From Arthrobacter sp. ISL-72 (GTDB lineage: Bacteria > Actinomycetota > Actinomycetes > Actinomycetales > Micrococcaceae), in contig NZ_JAGGPP010000008.1 of the NCBI RefSeq assembly GCF_018613755.1, positions 372,001 through 436,000 on the forward strand: a stretch of DNA of 64,000 bases, written 5' to 3'. The notes beneath the pieces were generated by a model that was given only the letters and a program-made list of their open reading frames with translations, searched no databases and was not told where the DNA came from. This document shows positions 27,635 through 35,887 of the stretch, piece after piece. Made by a program: the position numbers and the translations under genes. Numbering within the stretch: the stretch's first letter is position 1; each line of letters opens with the position of its first letter.

Positions 27635-28195
27635 TCAGCCCGCGGGCAGGAGCAGCATGGCTGCCGCCGTGCCGGCCAGCATGAAGGGGCCGAACGGGAT
27701 GTCCGATTTGAGTGTTCCGCGGCGGGCAGCGAGCAGGCCCAGGCTCCACAGCCCGCCCAGCAGGAAGGCGGCGAAGGTCCCTGCGAACACATGGCCCCAG
27801 CCAAGGTAGCCGAGGTACATCCCCAAGACGCCGGCGAGCTTCACATCGCCGAAACCCATCCCTGGCGGATAGATCATGCGCAGGACGAAGTAGAAAAGCC
27901 ACAGCACGGCGCCCCCGGCCAGGATCCGGACCCCCGGGAGCCCGAAGAGCCGGGCGGCGCCGTCGGGCACTGCCCCGCCGTCCGCGCCCGCCACTAGGAC
28001 CGTGACCGCCGCGGCCAGCAGCAGCACGCCGCCCACGGCGTAAGACGGGAAAACGATCCGGTTGGGCAGGAGATGGTGCCGGACGTCGATGACGGTGAGC
28101 CGCACAGCCATCACGCCGAAGTACGCGCAGGCCGCAAGCACCAGCCAGAAGGCGAGCGGGGTGGAATCCCAGAGTTCGCCGAGTCGTTGGATCAC
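27635..28195 (-). CDS. A24-family prepilin peptidase without methylase domain
   Basis: Membrane aspartyl peptidase of 186 residues. The two catalytic Asp are visible: Asp37 (IDVRHHLLPNRIV) and Asp117 (GMGFGDVKL). The N-terminal Cys-rich N-methyltransferase domain of PilD is absent, as in TadV/CpaA-type enzymes. About five hydrophobic segments. No prepilin, secretion ATPase or tad genes are in the window, so the substrate must be encoded elsewhere. Starts with GTG 28195 and lies 24 bases upstream of (and in line with) the NUDIX gene on the same strand. Confidence 0.9.
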   Translation of the reverse strand: MIQRLGELWDSTPLAFWLVLAACAYFGVMAVRLTVIDVRHHLLPNRIVFPSYAVGGVLLLAAAVTVLVAGADGGAVPDGAARLFGLPGVRILAGGAVLWLFYFVLRMIYPPGMGFGDVKLAGVLGMYLGYLGWGHVFAGTFAAFLLGGLWSLGLLAARRGTLKSDIPFGPFMLAGTAAAMLLLPAG

Positions 28196-28241
28196 CCTCG
28201 GATGCTACTGGATTTTCCCGTTGCGCCGCTGAGCCCGCGCG

Positions 28242-28247
28242 TAAACT
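28242..28247 (+). promoter_or_regulatory. -10 element of leaderless unknown gene
   Basis: TAAACT, six bases, ATG at 28254. Confidence 0.5.
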
Positions 28248-28253
28248 GTGGAT

Positions 28254-29042
28254 ATGTCGACATGGGACGCGAGGCGTCACGGGGAAACCGGTCAGCAGAA
28301 CAGGCCCGCCGACGTCGCCATGCAGTTTAGGAACCTGTGCCGTTCCTCGCCCTGGAAGTGGCAGAGCCTCCGTTTCGAGTATGTGGACCGGCCGGATCCC
28401 GTCCCGGAGGACCTTGTCCGGGCTTGGCTGCGCCGGCCGGGCGCCCTCAGGCTGGAGTCCGCTGCCGGCGCGGTGCTGCACAGCACCACCGGGATCAATG
28501 ATTCGAAGGACGGCTTTTACGTCAGCGCCACGCGGAAGTCCTGGCTCCTGCCGCCGCAGCTGGTCACGCCCGTGTATGACGACGGCGGGCTGGTCCGGCG
28601 GCGCCCGGAGGCAGCCTATGGTGAGCCCTGTTTCGGGAACGGCCGCTTTGCCGCAGCGCTGGACCCCGTGGAGCTGGCCGGGAACGCCCCAGTGCCCATC
28701 GAATTCCCGAACACGAATGCGGTGGAGCTCGGCCCCCTCACTGAGGTGGACCACGCGGGCCGCCCCGCGTTCGAGACCATCGTGATTCCCAACGCTGCAT
28801 ACAGGCCGTCGGATCCCGAAGCACCGCTGTGCCGCCCGGGGCGGAACCTGATTCGGGTCGACGCCGGCACAGGGGTCTGCGTTTCCAGCCGCCCCCTGGA
28901 GGACGAATGGAAGAGTCATGGACACTGGATCAGGATCCTGGCAGTGGACGAATACATGCTCGATGACCTATTCCTCGCCGAGTCCATGAACCTGACCGAC
29001 GTCCGCCGGCACATCAGCTGGGACATTTCCCGCGGCGTATGA
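28254..29042 (+). CDS. Protein of unknown function, about 262 residues
   Basis: I do not recognise the family. The protein is hydrophilic without membrane segments. After a polar N-terminus of 25 residues it has a mixed alpha/beta pattern with LRFEYVDRPDPVPEDLVRAWLRRPGALRLES, then TRKSWLLPPQ and a late FETIVIPNAAYRP strand; the C-terminus is acidic (LAVDEYMLDDLFLAESMNL). The first part recalls outer-surface LolA-like or sigma-regulatory domains that begin with a short DPxxxF/W segment, but this is only an impression. The ATG at 28254 fits a leaderless transcript, which supports the gene as real, as does codon usage like its neighbours. Confidence 0.7.
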   Translation: MSTWDARRHGETGQQNRPADVAMQFRNLCRSSPWKWQSLRFEYVDRPDPVPEDLVRAWLRRPGALRLESAAGAVLHSTTGINDSKDGFYVSATRKSWLLPPQLVTPVYDDGGLVRRRPEAAYGEPCFGNGRFAAALDPVELAGNAPVPIEFPNTNAVELGPLTEVDHAGRPAFETIVIPNAAYRPSDPEAPLCRPGRNLIRVDAGTGVCVSSRPLEDEWKSHGHWIRILAVDEYMLDDLFLAESMNLTDVRRHISWDISRGV

Positions 29043-29067
29043 CTGGCCGCAAGACTGCCGGGCTGGC

Positions 29068-29073
29068 TAAGCT
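29068..29073 (+). promoter_or_regulatory. -10 element of leaderless GNAT gene
   Basis: TAAGCT, six bases (TCGCTG), ATG at 29080. Confidence 0.5.
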
Positions 29074-29079
29074 TCGCTG

Positions 29080-29724
29080 ATGACCGAGCTCTCCGCCATC
29101 TGGCCGCCTCTAGGCCTCACGCTGACCACACCCCGGCTTGTCCTCAGGCCGATCTGCGACGATGACATCCCGGCGGCTGTCGACGCGGCGCTCTCGGGCA
29201 TCAGTGAGCCTGGCCGCAATCCTTTTGGCATACCTTGGAATGACGTGCCGGCAGAAAACCCGGGCCCAAACATGGCGCAGTGGTATTGGCGCTGCCGGGC
29301 CGGAGTCTCGCCGGAGGGCTGGACACTCCCCCTCGGCATCTGGCACGGCGGTGAATTCATCGGCTGCCAGGACCTTGAGGCGAAGGACTTCGCGGTTCTC
29401 AAGACGGTCACCACAGGCTCCTGGCTCCGGAAGTCCGCCCAGGGCCGGGGCCTCGGCAAGGAGATGAGGGCCGCCGTCGTCAGTTACGCCTTCGATCATT
29501 TAGAAGCGGAAGTGGCCGAATCCGAGGCAGCTTTCTGGAACGAAAAGTCCCTCGGCGTATCCCGTTCGCTGGGCTATGACCTGAACGGCGTCACCAGGGC
29601 CGCTTGGGGCGGCAAGATGCAGGACGTCCAGAAGGTCAGGGTGACCCCGGAGTCATTCAAACGCCCGACTTGGACACTGAAAGTCCAGGGCCACGAGGCC
29701 ACAGCGAAATTCCTCGGGATCTGA
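29080..29724 (+). CDS. GNAT family N-acetyltransferase (RimJ/RimL-like)
   Basis: A 214-residue acetyltransferase. LTTPRLVLRPICDDDIPA is the typical start of RimJ/RimL-type GNAT domains; GSWLRKSAQGRGLGKEMRAAVVSYAFDHL contains the acetyl-CoA binding Q/RxxGxG/A motif (RGLGKEM), and NEKSLGVSRSLGY is the conserved motif B end. The acceptor substrate is unknown. The ATG follows a leaderless promoter. Ends 39 bases before the convergent phoH-type gene, with a hairpin in between. Confidence 0.9.
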   Translation: MTELSAIWPPLGLTLTTPRLVLRPICDDDIPAAVDAALSGISEPGRNPFGIPWNDVPAENPGPNMAQWYWRCRAGVSPEGWTLPLGIWHGGEFIGCQDLEAKDFAVLKTVTTGSWLRKSAQGRGLGKEMRAAVVSYAFDHLEAEVAESEAAFWNEKSLGVSRSLGYDLNGVTRAAWGGKMQDVQKVRVTPESFKRPTWTLKVQGHEATAKFLGI

Positions 29725-29728
29725 AGGT

Positions 29729-29753
29729 CCGTGGCCGGCTAATCCGGCCACGG
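29729..29753. terminator. Hairpin between GNAT and PIN-PhoH genes
   Basis: Perfect ten-base stem CCGTGGCCGG with a five-base loop between two convergent genes; probably bidirectional. Confidence 0.6.
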
Positions 29754-29763
29754 CCCCCGATCG

Positions 29764-31206
29764 TTAGATTTCGGCCCCTTCAAGCAGTTCCGTCACCAAG
29801 GCCGCGATCGGCGACCGCTCCGACCGGGTCAGGGTGATATGTCCGAAGAGCGGGTGCCCCTTGAGGGTTTCGACGACGGCGGCTACGCCGTCGTGCCGCC
29901 CGACCCGCAGGTTGTCGCGCTGGGCGACGTCGTGGGTCAGGACGATCTTGGAGTTCTGGCCGATCCGGCTCATCACGGTCAGGAGGACGTTCTTTTCGAG
30001 CGACTGCGCCTCATCCACGATCACGAACGCGTCATGGAGCGAGCGGCCGCGGATGTGGGTCAGCGGCATGACCTCCAGCATGCCCCGGTCCATGACTTCC
30101 TCCACGACCTCCTGGCTGACCAGCGCCCCGAGGGTGTCAAAGACTGCCTGCGCCCAGGGGTTCATTTTCTCCGCCTCGGAACCGGGCAGGTAGCCGAGCT
30201 CCTGCCCGCCCACTGCGTAGAGCGGCCGGAAGACGATGACCTTGCGGTGTTCGCGGCGTTCCAGCACGGCCTCGAGACCGGCACAGAGCGCCAGCGCCGA
30301 CTTGCCGGTGCCTGCCCGCCCGCCGATCGACACGATGCCGACGGACGGATCCATCAGCATGTCGATCGCCAGCCGCTGCTCCGCGGAACGGCCGTGCAGT
30401 CCGAAGACGTCACGGTCCCCCTTGACCAGCCGGACCTGCTTGTCCGCACCCACGCGTCCCAGCGCGGAACCCCGGTTGGAGAGCAGCACCAGGCCGGTGT
30501 TGACGGGCATCTCCGCCGCCGCCGCAATAAAGACCGGCTCGTGGCCGTAGAGGGTGGAAACGTCCTCCTCGCTGGCTTCGACCTCAGCCACCCCTGTCCA
30601 GCCCGAGTCCTTCACCAGTTCGTTGCGATACTCGTCCGCGAGCAGTCCCATTGCCGAAGCCTTGACCCGCATCGGCAGGTCCTTGGAGACCACCGTGACG
30701 TTGCGGCCCTCGTTGGCGAGGTTCTTCGCGACGGCGAGGATGCGGCTGTCGTTGTCCGCCCCGCGGAAACCCGCGGGGAGCACCTCGGTGGAGATATGGT
30801 TCATTTCCACCATGAGCGTGCCGCCATCATCCCCGAGGGGAATCGGACGGTCGAGCCCGCCGTGCTGGACCCTGAGGTCATCCAGGAGCCGCAGCGCCTT
30901 GCGTGCGAAGTAACCCAGCTCGGGGTCATGCCGCTTGCCCTCAAGTTCCGTAATAACCACGATCGGCACAATGACTTCGTGCTCTGCGAACCGAAGCAGG
31001 GCGCGGGGGTCGGAGAGCAAAACCGAGGTGTCGATGACAAAGCTCCACACAGTGTCTTCTGTCGCGGCATTTTCGCCGGATACAGCAAGACCGGCCACAG
31101 CGTCATATTTCGCCGCACCGGTCTGTGAGGTTGCTCGCTTGGCGCGAGAGGTAGCTTTCTCTCCCTGGTCAGAAAGGACGTCGGGCAGTTGTTCAGAAAT
31201 AGCCAC
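29764..31206 (-). CDS. PIN-PhoH fusion protein (PhoH2 type)
   Basis: A 480-residue two-domain protein. After about 45 polar residues a PIN ribonuclease domain begins ([17 protein letters not shown] with the first Asp; later [15 protein letters not shown] and [14 protein letters not shown] carry further acidic residues). The C-terminal half is a PhoH ATPase with Walker [13 protein letters not shown] near residue 295 and Walker [11 protein letters not shown]. PhoH2 proteins of mycobacteria are reported to be ATP-dependent RNA helicase/RNases. GTG 31206 is selected since GGAG lies five bases upstream. No small upstream antitoxin was confidently found. Confidence 0.92.
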   Translation of the reverse strand: MAISEQLPDVLSDQGEKATSRAKRATSQTGAAKYDAVAGLAVSGENAATEDTVWSFVIDTSVLLSDPRALLRFAEHEVIVPIVVITELEGKRHDPELGYFARKALRLLDDLRVQHGGLDRPIPLGDDGGTLMVEMNHISTEVLPAGFRGADNDSRILAVAKNLANEGRNVTVVSKDLPMRVKASAMGLLADEYRNELVKDSGWTGVAEVEASEEDVSTLYGHEPVFIAAAAEMPVNTGLVLLSNRGSALGRVGADKQVRLVKGDRDVFGLHGRSAEQRLAIDMLMDPSVGIVSIGGRAGTGKSALALCAGLEAVLERREHRKVIVFRPLYAVGGQELGYLPGSEAEKMNPWAQAVFDTLGALVSQEVVEEVMDRGMLEVMPLTHIRGRSLHDAFVIVDEAQSLEKNVLLTVMSRIGQNSKIVLTHDVAQRDNLRVGRHDGVAAVVETLKGHPLFGHITLTRSERSPIAALVTELLEGAEI

Positions 31207-31464
31207 ATCGACTCCAGCCCCGGGGCGCACGCCCGGATTTTTATAGGTGAGGCGGATCGGCCACGAGGCCGGTTCCGGCCTCCCATACATCCGGTGCGAG
31301 AATCCGCTCCATGTACTGGCCTCCCCGATCAGCCGGCAGTTTGCCTGCTAATGAAATCAACGTAATTCCCCGCGGCTTTGTTTCCCAGACTATTTCTTCG
31401 GCGATTCGTGTTGCGTTCGCGTGAACTCCGCATGAACGGACCTGGCCTGCGCCGGGGCCCGGCA
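31207..31464. other. Intergenic region between uppS-type and PIN-PhoH genes
   Basis: 258 bases without a recognised gene. A 74-codon open frame on the minus strand exists here but lacks a clear ribosome site or known relatives; it may be leader or promoter sequence of the PhoH gene. Confidence 0.4.
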
Positions 31465-32238
31465 TCAGGAACCGAAGCGTCGCTGCCTGCCGGCGTAGTC
31501 ACGCAGTGCCCGGAGGAAATCGACCTTGCGGAAGGCGGGCCAGAGTGCTTCACAGAAATAGAACTCGCTGTAGGCGCTCTGCCACATCAGGAATCCGGAC
31601 AGCCGCTGCTCGCCGGAAGTGCGGATCACGAGGTCCGGATCCGGCTGGCCGCGGGTGTAGAGGAACCGTGAGATGTCATCGACGGTGAGCTCATCGGCAA
31701 GCTGCCCGATGTCCTCGCCCCGGTCCACGGCGTCATGGAGCAGTTCCCGGACAGCATCCACGATTTCACGGCGCCCGCCGTAGCCCACAGCGACGTTGAC
31801 GTGGATTTTTTCTTGCACCGGCGTACGTGCTGTCAGCTTGTTGAGCCGCTCCGCCAGATAGTCCGGAAGCAGTTCCGGCGCCCCCATGGCGTGTACCGAG
31901 ACGTCCTCATCTTCGTCCAGCCGGTCCAAGGTGTTCGCGATGATTCCCATCAGCAGGTCCAGCTCTTCACCGGAGCGGCTCATGTTATCGGTGGAGAGCA
32001 TGTAGAGCGTGACCACCTTGATGCCCAGTTCCTGGCACCATCCGAGGAATTCATGGATCTTGTCGGCGCCCGCCTGGTGTCCCTGGCTGGTGGGTGCATT
32101 GAACTGCCTGGCCCAGCGGCGGTTGCCGTCCACCATTACTCCGATGTGTTTGGGGATGCGGTCCTTGTCCAGCGAGCGCAGGAGCCTGCGTTCATAGAAG
32201 CCGTAGAGGATCCCGGGCAACTCCATCGGGAGGCTCAC
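31465..32238 (-). CDS. uppS: Isoprenyl transferase (cis-prenyltransferase, UPP synthase family)
   Basis: Cytosolic enzyme adding isopentenyl units in cis to an allylic diphosphate, making the prenyl carrier for peptidoglycan and polymers. Signatures are HIGVMVDGNRRWAR (catalytic Asp), VVTLYMLSTDNMSRS and the C-terminal PDPDLVIRTSGEQRLSGFLMWQSAYSEFYF. It is 257 residues. Actinobacteria often have two such enzymes; the location beside hemolysin III resembles mycobacterial Rv1086, a short-chain Z-farnesyl synthase, so product length is open. GTG 32238 follows AGGAAG. Confidence 0.93.
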   Translation of the reverse strand: MSLPMELPGILYGFYERRLLRSLDKDRIPKHIGVMVDGNRRWARQFNAPTSQGHQAGADKIHEFLGWCQELGIKVVTLYMLSTDNMSRSGEELDLLMGIIANTLDRLDEDEDVSVHAMGAPELLPDYLAERLNKLTARTPVQEKIHVNVAVGYGGRREIVDAVRELLHDAVDRGEDIGQLADELTVDDISRFLYTRGQPDPDLVIRTSGEQRLSGFLMWQSAYSEFYFCEALWPAFRKVDFLRALRDYAGRQRRFGS

Positions 32239-32333
32239 CTGACTTCCTTATGTGTGACGGCAGTGCATTCCTAGGCTACCCGCCCGCAACCGGGACACGG
32301 TGCACCGGGATTCCACAATTCGGGGCCCCGCCG

Positions 32334-32353
32334 TTACTCATAAGTAACTTACT
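32334..32353. promoter_or_regulatory. Possible operator upstream of hemolysin III gene
   Basis: TTACT, four bases, AGTAA, then another TTACT (32349-32353), in an AT-rich stretch directly upstream of the hemolysin III start. The regulator is unknown. Confidence 0.25.
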
Positions 32354-32376
32354 GGAACGTAGTTTATTCTGGAGCC

Positions 32377-33108
32377 ATGCAAAGCAATCCTCCCCAACCG
32401 GCGCCGGAAGCAGGCCGCGGCCGGAAATCGAGCCCGATGGACGATGCAGCAGTCCGCATCGCGGAGCTGCTGACAATCAAGCCCAAATGGCGCGGCTGGA
32501 TCCACACCGTCACCGCGCCGCTGGCACTAGCCGCCGGGCTGGTCCTGATCCTGTTGGCACCCACTGCCGACCTTAAAATCGCCTCCGCGGTCTACGCCGT
32601 TACGGGCGTACTGCTGTTCGGGGTCAGCGCCGTGTACCACCGGGGGAACTGGTCGCCCCGCGTCAAGATCGTCCTCAAACGCCTCGACCACACGAACATC
32701 ATGCTGGTGATCGCCGGCAGCTACACGCCGCTCGCGTGGGCGCTGCTGGAACGGCCCAAGGCAGTGGTGCTGCTGTGGGTCATCTGGTCCGGCGCCATTC
32801 TGGGCGTGCTGTTCCGGGTGCTGTGGACCCACGCGCCGCGCTGGCTCTACGTTCCCATCTACATCGCCCTGGGGTGCGGTGCCCTCTTCTACCTGCCGGA
32901 CTTTTTCTCGGCCAGCATTGCCTCCGCAGTCCTGATCTGCGTTGGCGGGGCGCTCTACATAGCGGGAGCCGTTTTTTACGCGCTCAAAAAGCCGAACTTC
33001 AGCTACCGGCACTTTGGATTCCACGAGCTCTTCCACGCCTTCACCGTGTTCGCCTTCGCCGCACACTTCATCGCCATCGCCATCGCTGTCCTCAGCCGGC
33101 CGGCTTAA
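32377..33108 (+). CDS. trhA: Hemolysin III (TrhA/YqfA family) membrane protein
   Basis: A 243-residue seven-helix membrane protein of the hemolysin III/PAQR superfamily. The family signature residues are visible: SAVYHRGNW after helix 2 (the Glu/Ser-His region), RLDHTNIMLVIAGSYTP, and GFHELFHAFTVFAFAAHF near the end with the metal-binding His pair. The family has been linked to membrane energetics and homeostasis; haemolytic activity is not implied. ATG 32377 has GGAG two bases upstream, rather close, so leadered translation is not certain. Divergent from uppS as in mycobacteria (Rv1085c/Rv1086). Confidence 0.93.
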   Translation: MQSNPPQPAPEAGRGRKSSPMDDAAVRIAELLTIKPKWRGWIHTVTAPLALAAGLVLILLAPTADLKIASAVYAVTGVLLFGVSAVYHRGNWSPRVKIVLKRLDHTNIMLVIAGSYTPLAWALLERPKAVVLLWVIWSGAILGVLFRVLWTHAPRWLYVPIYIALGCGALFYLPDFFSASIASAVLICVGGALYIAGAVFYALKKPNFSYRHFGFHELFHAFTVFAFAAHFIAIAIAVLSRPA

Positions 33109-33168
33109 GGCAGCGCAGCGCGGCCGGGAAGACCGGCCGGGAACACCAACGCCGCGTGCGGGAATGAA

Positions 33169-35448
33169 TCAGCCTGTCACCGCAGCGAGTCGCTCCAGCA
33201 GTTCAGGCACGGAGCCCACCGGTCGTTCGCACACCATGCCCCGGCAGAGGAACACCTGCGGCGAGCCGTCGGGCGCGGCTGTCCTGCCTTCCAGCAGCGG
33301 CACTGAGGCGGCGGCGCCGCCGGCGACGGGGGTGCCGCCGTCGGACGGCCTTGCCCCGGACGGCGTTGCCTGAGACGCCATCGCAACCACCAGCCCGGGA
33401 CTGGCGGACAGCATCAGTGCGTGGTGGAGTTCGGTTCGCTCCGGACCATCAGGTCCGACGACGGCGGCCTCCACCGGGCCCGCCAGCGCCGCCTGTGCCG
33501 TGGCCAGCAGCCAGCCGGCCGCCCGGGGCGCCCGCGTCGCCAGGGCCGGCAGCAGCGACATGATATTGCCGGCCATGATCCGGTGCCCGGTTGAACCGGA
33601 GAGCGCTGAATAGCTCAAGAGTGCTCCGGCGAACGCGGCCGCGCCGCTGGGGGTGGCATTGTCGAAGGGCTCCAGGCCGGCCCGCCGCCCCTGGGCGTTG
33701 AACACCTGCGATGATTCACCCGCGGTGTCCACCAGCGTCCCGTCGGCCGCAAACCGCAGGCACGCGGCCCGCAGCACCTCTTCGGCGAGCAGGTACCACC
33801 GCTCGGCCCCTGTTACCCCGTAAAGGGTCAGGAACCCATCAGCGCTGAAGGCATAGTCTTCCAGCAGGCCGCCGATCCCCCGGGCCTGGCCGGCATGCGA
33901 AACACGCACCAGCGTGCCGGGCCCGCCGACTGGTTGCGCGCCGGGTTCGGGGCCGGGTTCAGCGCCGGGATCGGAATCCTGCCAGTGGACCCGCTCAAGG
34001 TATGCGGCCGTCCGATCGGCTGCGGCCACCAGCTCCGGCCGGTCCAGAACCGCCCCCGCCTCAGCCAGCGCGGCAACGGCCAGCCCGTTCCAGCCGGCCA
34101 CCACCTTGTCGTCCCGGGCGGGCTGGGGACGCGCGGTACGCGCCTCCAGCAGGCGCGGCCGCACACGCTCCCAGAGGAGGGCCTCGGCGTCGTCGAGCCT
34201 GCGGCCCGGATGAAGCGGTGAGGCCGTGGCCGTTACGGTGCCCTCGGCCCGGACGTTCATCAGCGCTGCTACAGCCTGGCCGTCGTCGGGCCCCAGGATT
34301 TCCTTCAGCTCCGCCGGGGTCCAGAGGTAGCTCGCGCCCTCGTGGTGCTTCCCGTCCACCACAGTGTCGGCGTCCAGCGACGAGGCAAAAGCCTCGGCAG
34401 GGCCGCCGGCGTCATCTGGGGCGGAAAGACCCAGCGATGCCAGCATCCAGTCCGCAGTGCGGGAGGCAATGTCCGCGGCTTCCTCCGCGGGGTACACTTC
34501 GTCGCCGCCGAGCCGGACCCAGTGGACGTAGGCCCGCAGTAACTGGGCGTTGTCGTAGAGCATCTTTTCGAAGTGCGGCACGGACCAGTCCCGTGTGACG
34601 GAGTAGCGGGCAAAGCCGCCGTCCAGCTGATCAAACAGCGCAGACCGGGACATGGCGGCCAGCGCCCGGCCCGCCATGTCGCGGGCCGCACGGGCGGTCT
34701 CCGATGCCGCTGCCGAATGCCGGATCAGGAATTCCAGTACGGGCGACGGCGGGAACTTGGGTGCGGTGCCGAACCCGGCGTCCTGCGGGTCTTCGGAGCG
34801 GGCAAGCACGCGGACCGCTTCGGAGAGCAGTCCCGCGTCCACAGGGTCCGGCCGGCCGGTCAGTTGAACTGCTGCCGCAAGCTGGGTTTCAGCCATCCCG
34901 CTGGCCAGCAACTCGGCGTTGTGTTCTACGCCCTCACGGCGTTCCAGCCAGGCTTCGCGGACCGCCTTGAGGAGCTGGCGGAACGAGGGCCGGCCGGGCA
35001 TGGGCCGGGGCGGGAAGTAGGTTCCGGCATGGAAGGCGCGGCCATCCGGTGTCAGGAATACGGACATCGGCCAGCCGCCTTCGCCGCTGATCGCCTGGGT
35101 CGCAGCCATGTAGACGGCATCGACGTCGGGACGCTCTTCCCGGTCAACCTTGATGGCCACGAAGTTCGCGTTGAGGTAGTCGGCTGTTTCCTGGTCTTCG
35201 AAAGATTCGTGTGCCATCACGTGGCACCAGTGGCACGCGGCGTAGCCAATGGACAGGAATACGGGCACGTCGCGCTCCGCGGCGAGGCGGAATGCTTCGT
35301 CACCGAAGGGCCGCCAGTGCACCGGATTGTCCGCGTGCTGCCTCAGGTAGGCGGACGGTTCCCCACCCAGGGCATTGCCTGCCCCGGGCCGGACTGTGCC
35401 CGCCCGCCTCTGGCCGACTCCGCCGTCAGCGCCGTCCGGGGCCTTCAT
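33169..35448 (-). CDS. DUF255/thioredoxin-domain protein (YyaL/spermatogenesis-associated 20-like)
   Basis: A 759-residue cytosolic protein. The N-terminal 170 residues are a thioredoxin-like domain with a CHWCH motif (Cys72-Cys75) followed by MAHESFED, then NFVAIKVDREERPDVDAVYM. The remainder is an alpha/alpha barrel-like domain related to N-acylglucosamine epimerases (GGFARYSVTRDWSVPHFEKMLYDNAQLLRAYVHW). Its function is not established. The ATG at 35448 overlaps the upstream small membrane-protein gene by 23 bases; the longer open frame upstream is not credible because it reads through that gene. Order matches Rv1082-Rv1084 in mycobacteria. Confidence 0.9.
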   Translation of the reverse strand: MKAPDGADGGVGQRRAGTVRPGAGNALGGEPSAYLRQHADNPVHWRPFGDEAFRLAAERDVPVFLSIGYAACHWCHVMAHESFEDQETADYLNANFVAIKVDREERPDVDAVYMAATQAISGEGGWPMSVFLTPDGRAFHAGTYFPPRPMPGRPSFRQLLKAVREAWLERREGVEHNAELLASGMAETQLAAAVQLTGRPDPVDAGLLSEAVRVLARSEDPQDAGFGTAPKFPPSPVLEFLIRHSAAASETARAARDMAGRALAAMSRSALFDQLDGGFARYSVTRDWSVPHFEKMLYDNAQLLRAYVHWVRLGGDEVYPAEEAADIASRTADWMLASLGLSAPDDAGGPAEAFASSLDADTVVDGKHHEGASYLWTPAELKEILGPDDGQAVAALMNVRAEGTVTATASPLHPGRRLDDAEALLWERVRPRLLEARTARPQPARDDKVVAGWNGLAVAALAEAGAVLDRPELVAAADRTAAYLERVHWQDSDPGAEPGPEPGAQPVGGPGTLVRVSHAGQARGIGGLLEDYAFSADGFLTLYGVTGAERWYLLAEEVLRAACLRFAADGTLVDTAGESSQVFNAQGRRAGLEPFDNATPSGAAAFAGALLSYSALSGSTGHRIMAGNIMSLLPALATRAPRAAGWLLATAQAALAGPVEAAVVGPDGPERTELHHALMLSASPGLVVAMASQATPSGARPSDGGTPVAGGAAASVPLLEGRTAAPDGSPQVFLCRGMVCERPVGSVPELLERLAAVTG

Positions 35449-35821
35449 CACCGTTGGATTCCGTCCGGACGTCGGCGCCGCCGTCGTGGGCTCCCTGGGT
35501 GTCCGGTCCGCCCTGAGAGCCGGACCCCTGCGCGCCGGAAGTCTGCGTGCCGGGGGCGCTGCTGCCCGGCAGCTCCTGCCGCGCCTGCTCTTCGGCCTGC
35601 AACGTGGCCAGACGTTCTTCCTCGACCTGCGCGCGGTAGCGGACCCGGCGGATGCGCCGCACCATGTCAACGATCAGCAGCGTGGTGGCCAGCACGAAGA
35701 AGGCCGTCATGATGAAGCCCCACATGCCCGGAGTCACCTGGTCTTCGGAGAGGCCAGGGCGCAGCGACGGCGTGGGGCTGGGTGCCGGGGTCGTCGCGAG
35801 AGCAATGAGCAAGTGATGCAC
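35426..35821 (-). CDS. Small single-pass membrane protein (Rv1083-like)
   Basis: A 131-residue protein with a short extracytoplasmic N-terminus, one helix (GFIMTAFFVLATTLLIVDMV), a basic juxtamembrane stretch RRIRRVRYRAQ, a helical EEERLATLQAEEQARQE segment and a disordered Gly/Ser/Asp tail. Function is unknown. The GTG at 35821 has AGAAGG seven bases upstream. It is upstream of and overlaps the DUF255 gene, so the pair is translationally coupled; the same pair occurs in mycobacteria (Rv1083-Rv1084). Confidence 0.8.
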   Translation of the reverse strand: MHHLLIALATTPAPSPTPSLRPGLSEDQVTPGMWGFIMTAFFVLATTLLIVDMVRRIRRVRYRAQVEEERLATLQAEEQARQELPGSSAPGTQTSGAQGSGSQGGPDTQGAHDGGADVRTESNGDEGPGRR

Positions 35822-35849
35822 GGTTAAACCTTCTGTGGAGCGTATTGAG

Positions 35850-35882
35850 GGCCTCGACTTCTACGGGACATAGAAGTAGGCC
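35850..35882 (-). terminator. Possible terminator after mca
   Basis: Imperfect hairpin between mca and the next gene: arms GGCCT...ACTTCTA and TAGAAGTAGGCC with a two-base bulge and seven-base loop. Confidence 0.45.
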
Positions 35883-35887
35883 TGTCT

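Noticed and set aside
31241-31465. A 74-codon minus-strand open frame as an antitoxin for the PIN-PhoH protein
   Set aside because: No ribosome site, no similarity that I recognise, and it lies in a promoter-like stretch; not enough to call it a gene.
35449-35670. N-terminal extension of the DUF255 gene
   Set aside because: The extra sequence is Arg/Pro-rich, reads through the coupled small membrane-protein gene, and the thioredoxin domain begins after the ATG at 35448.
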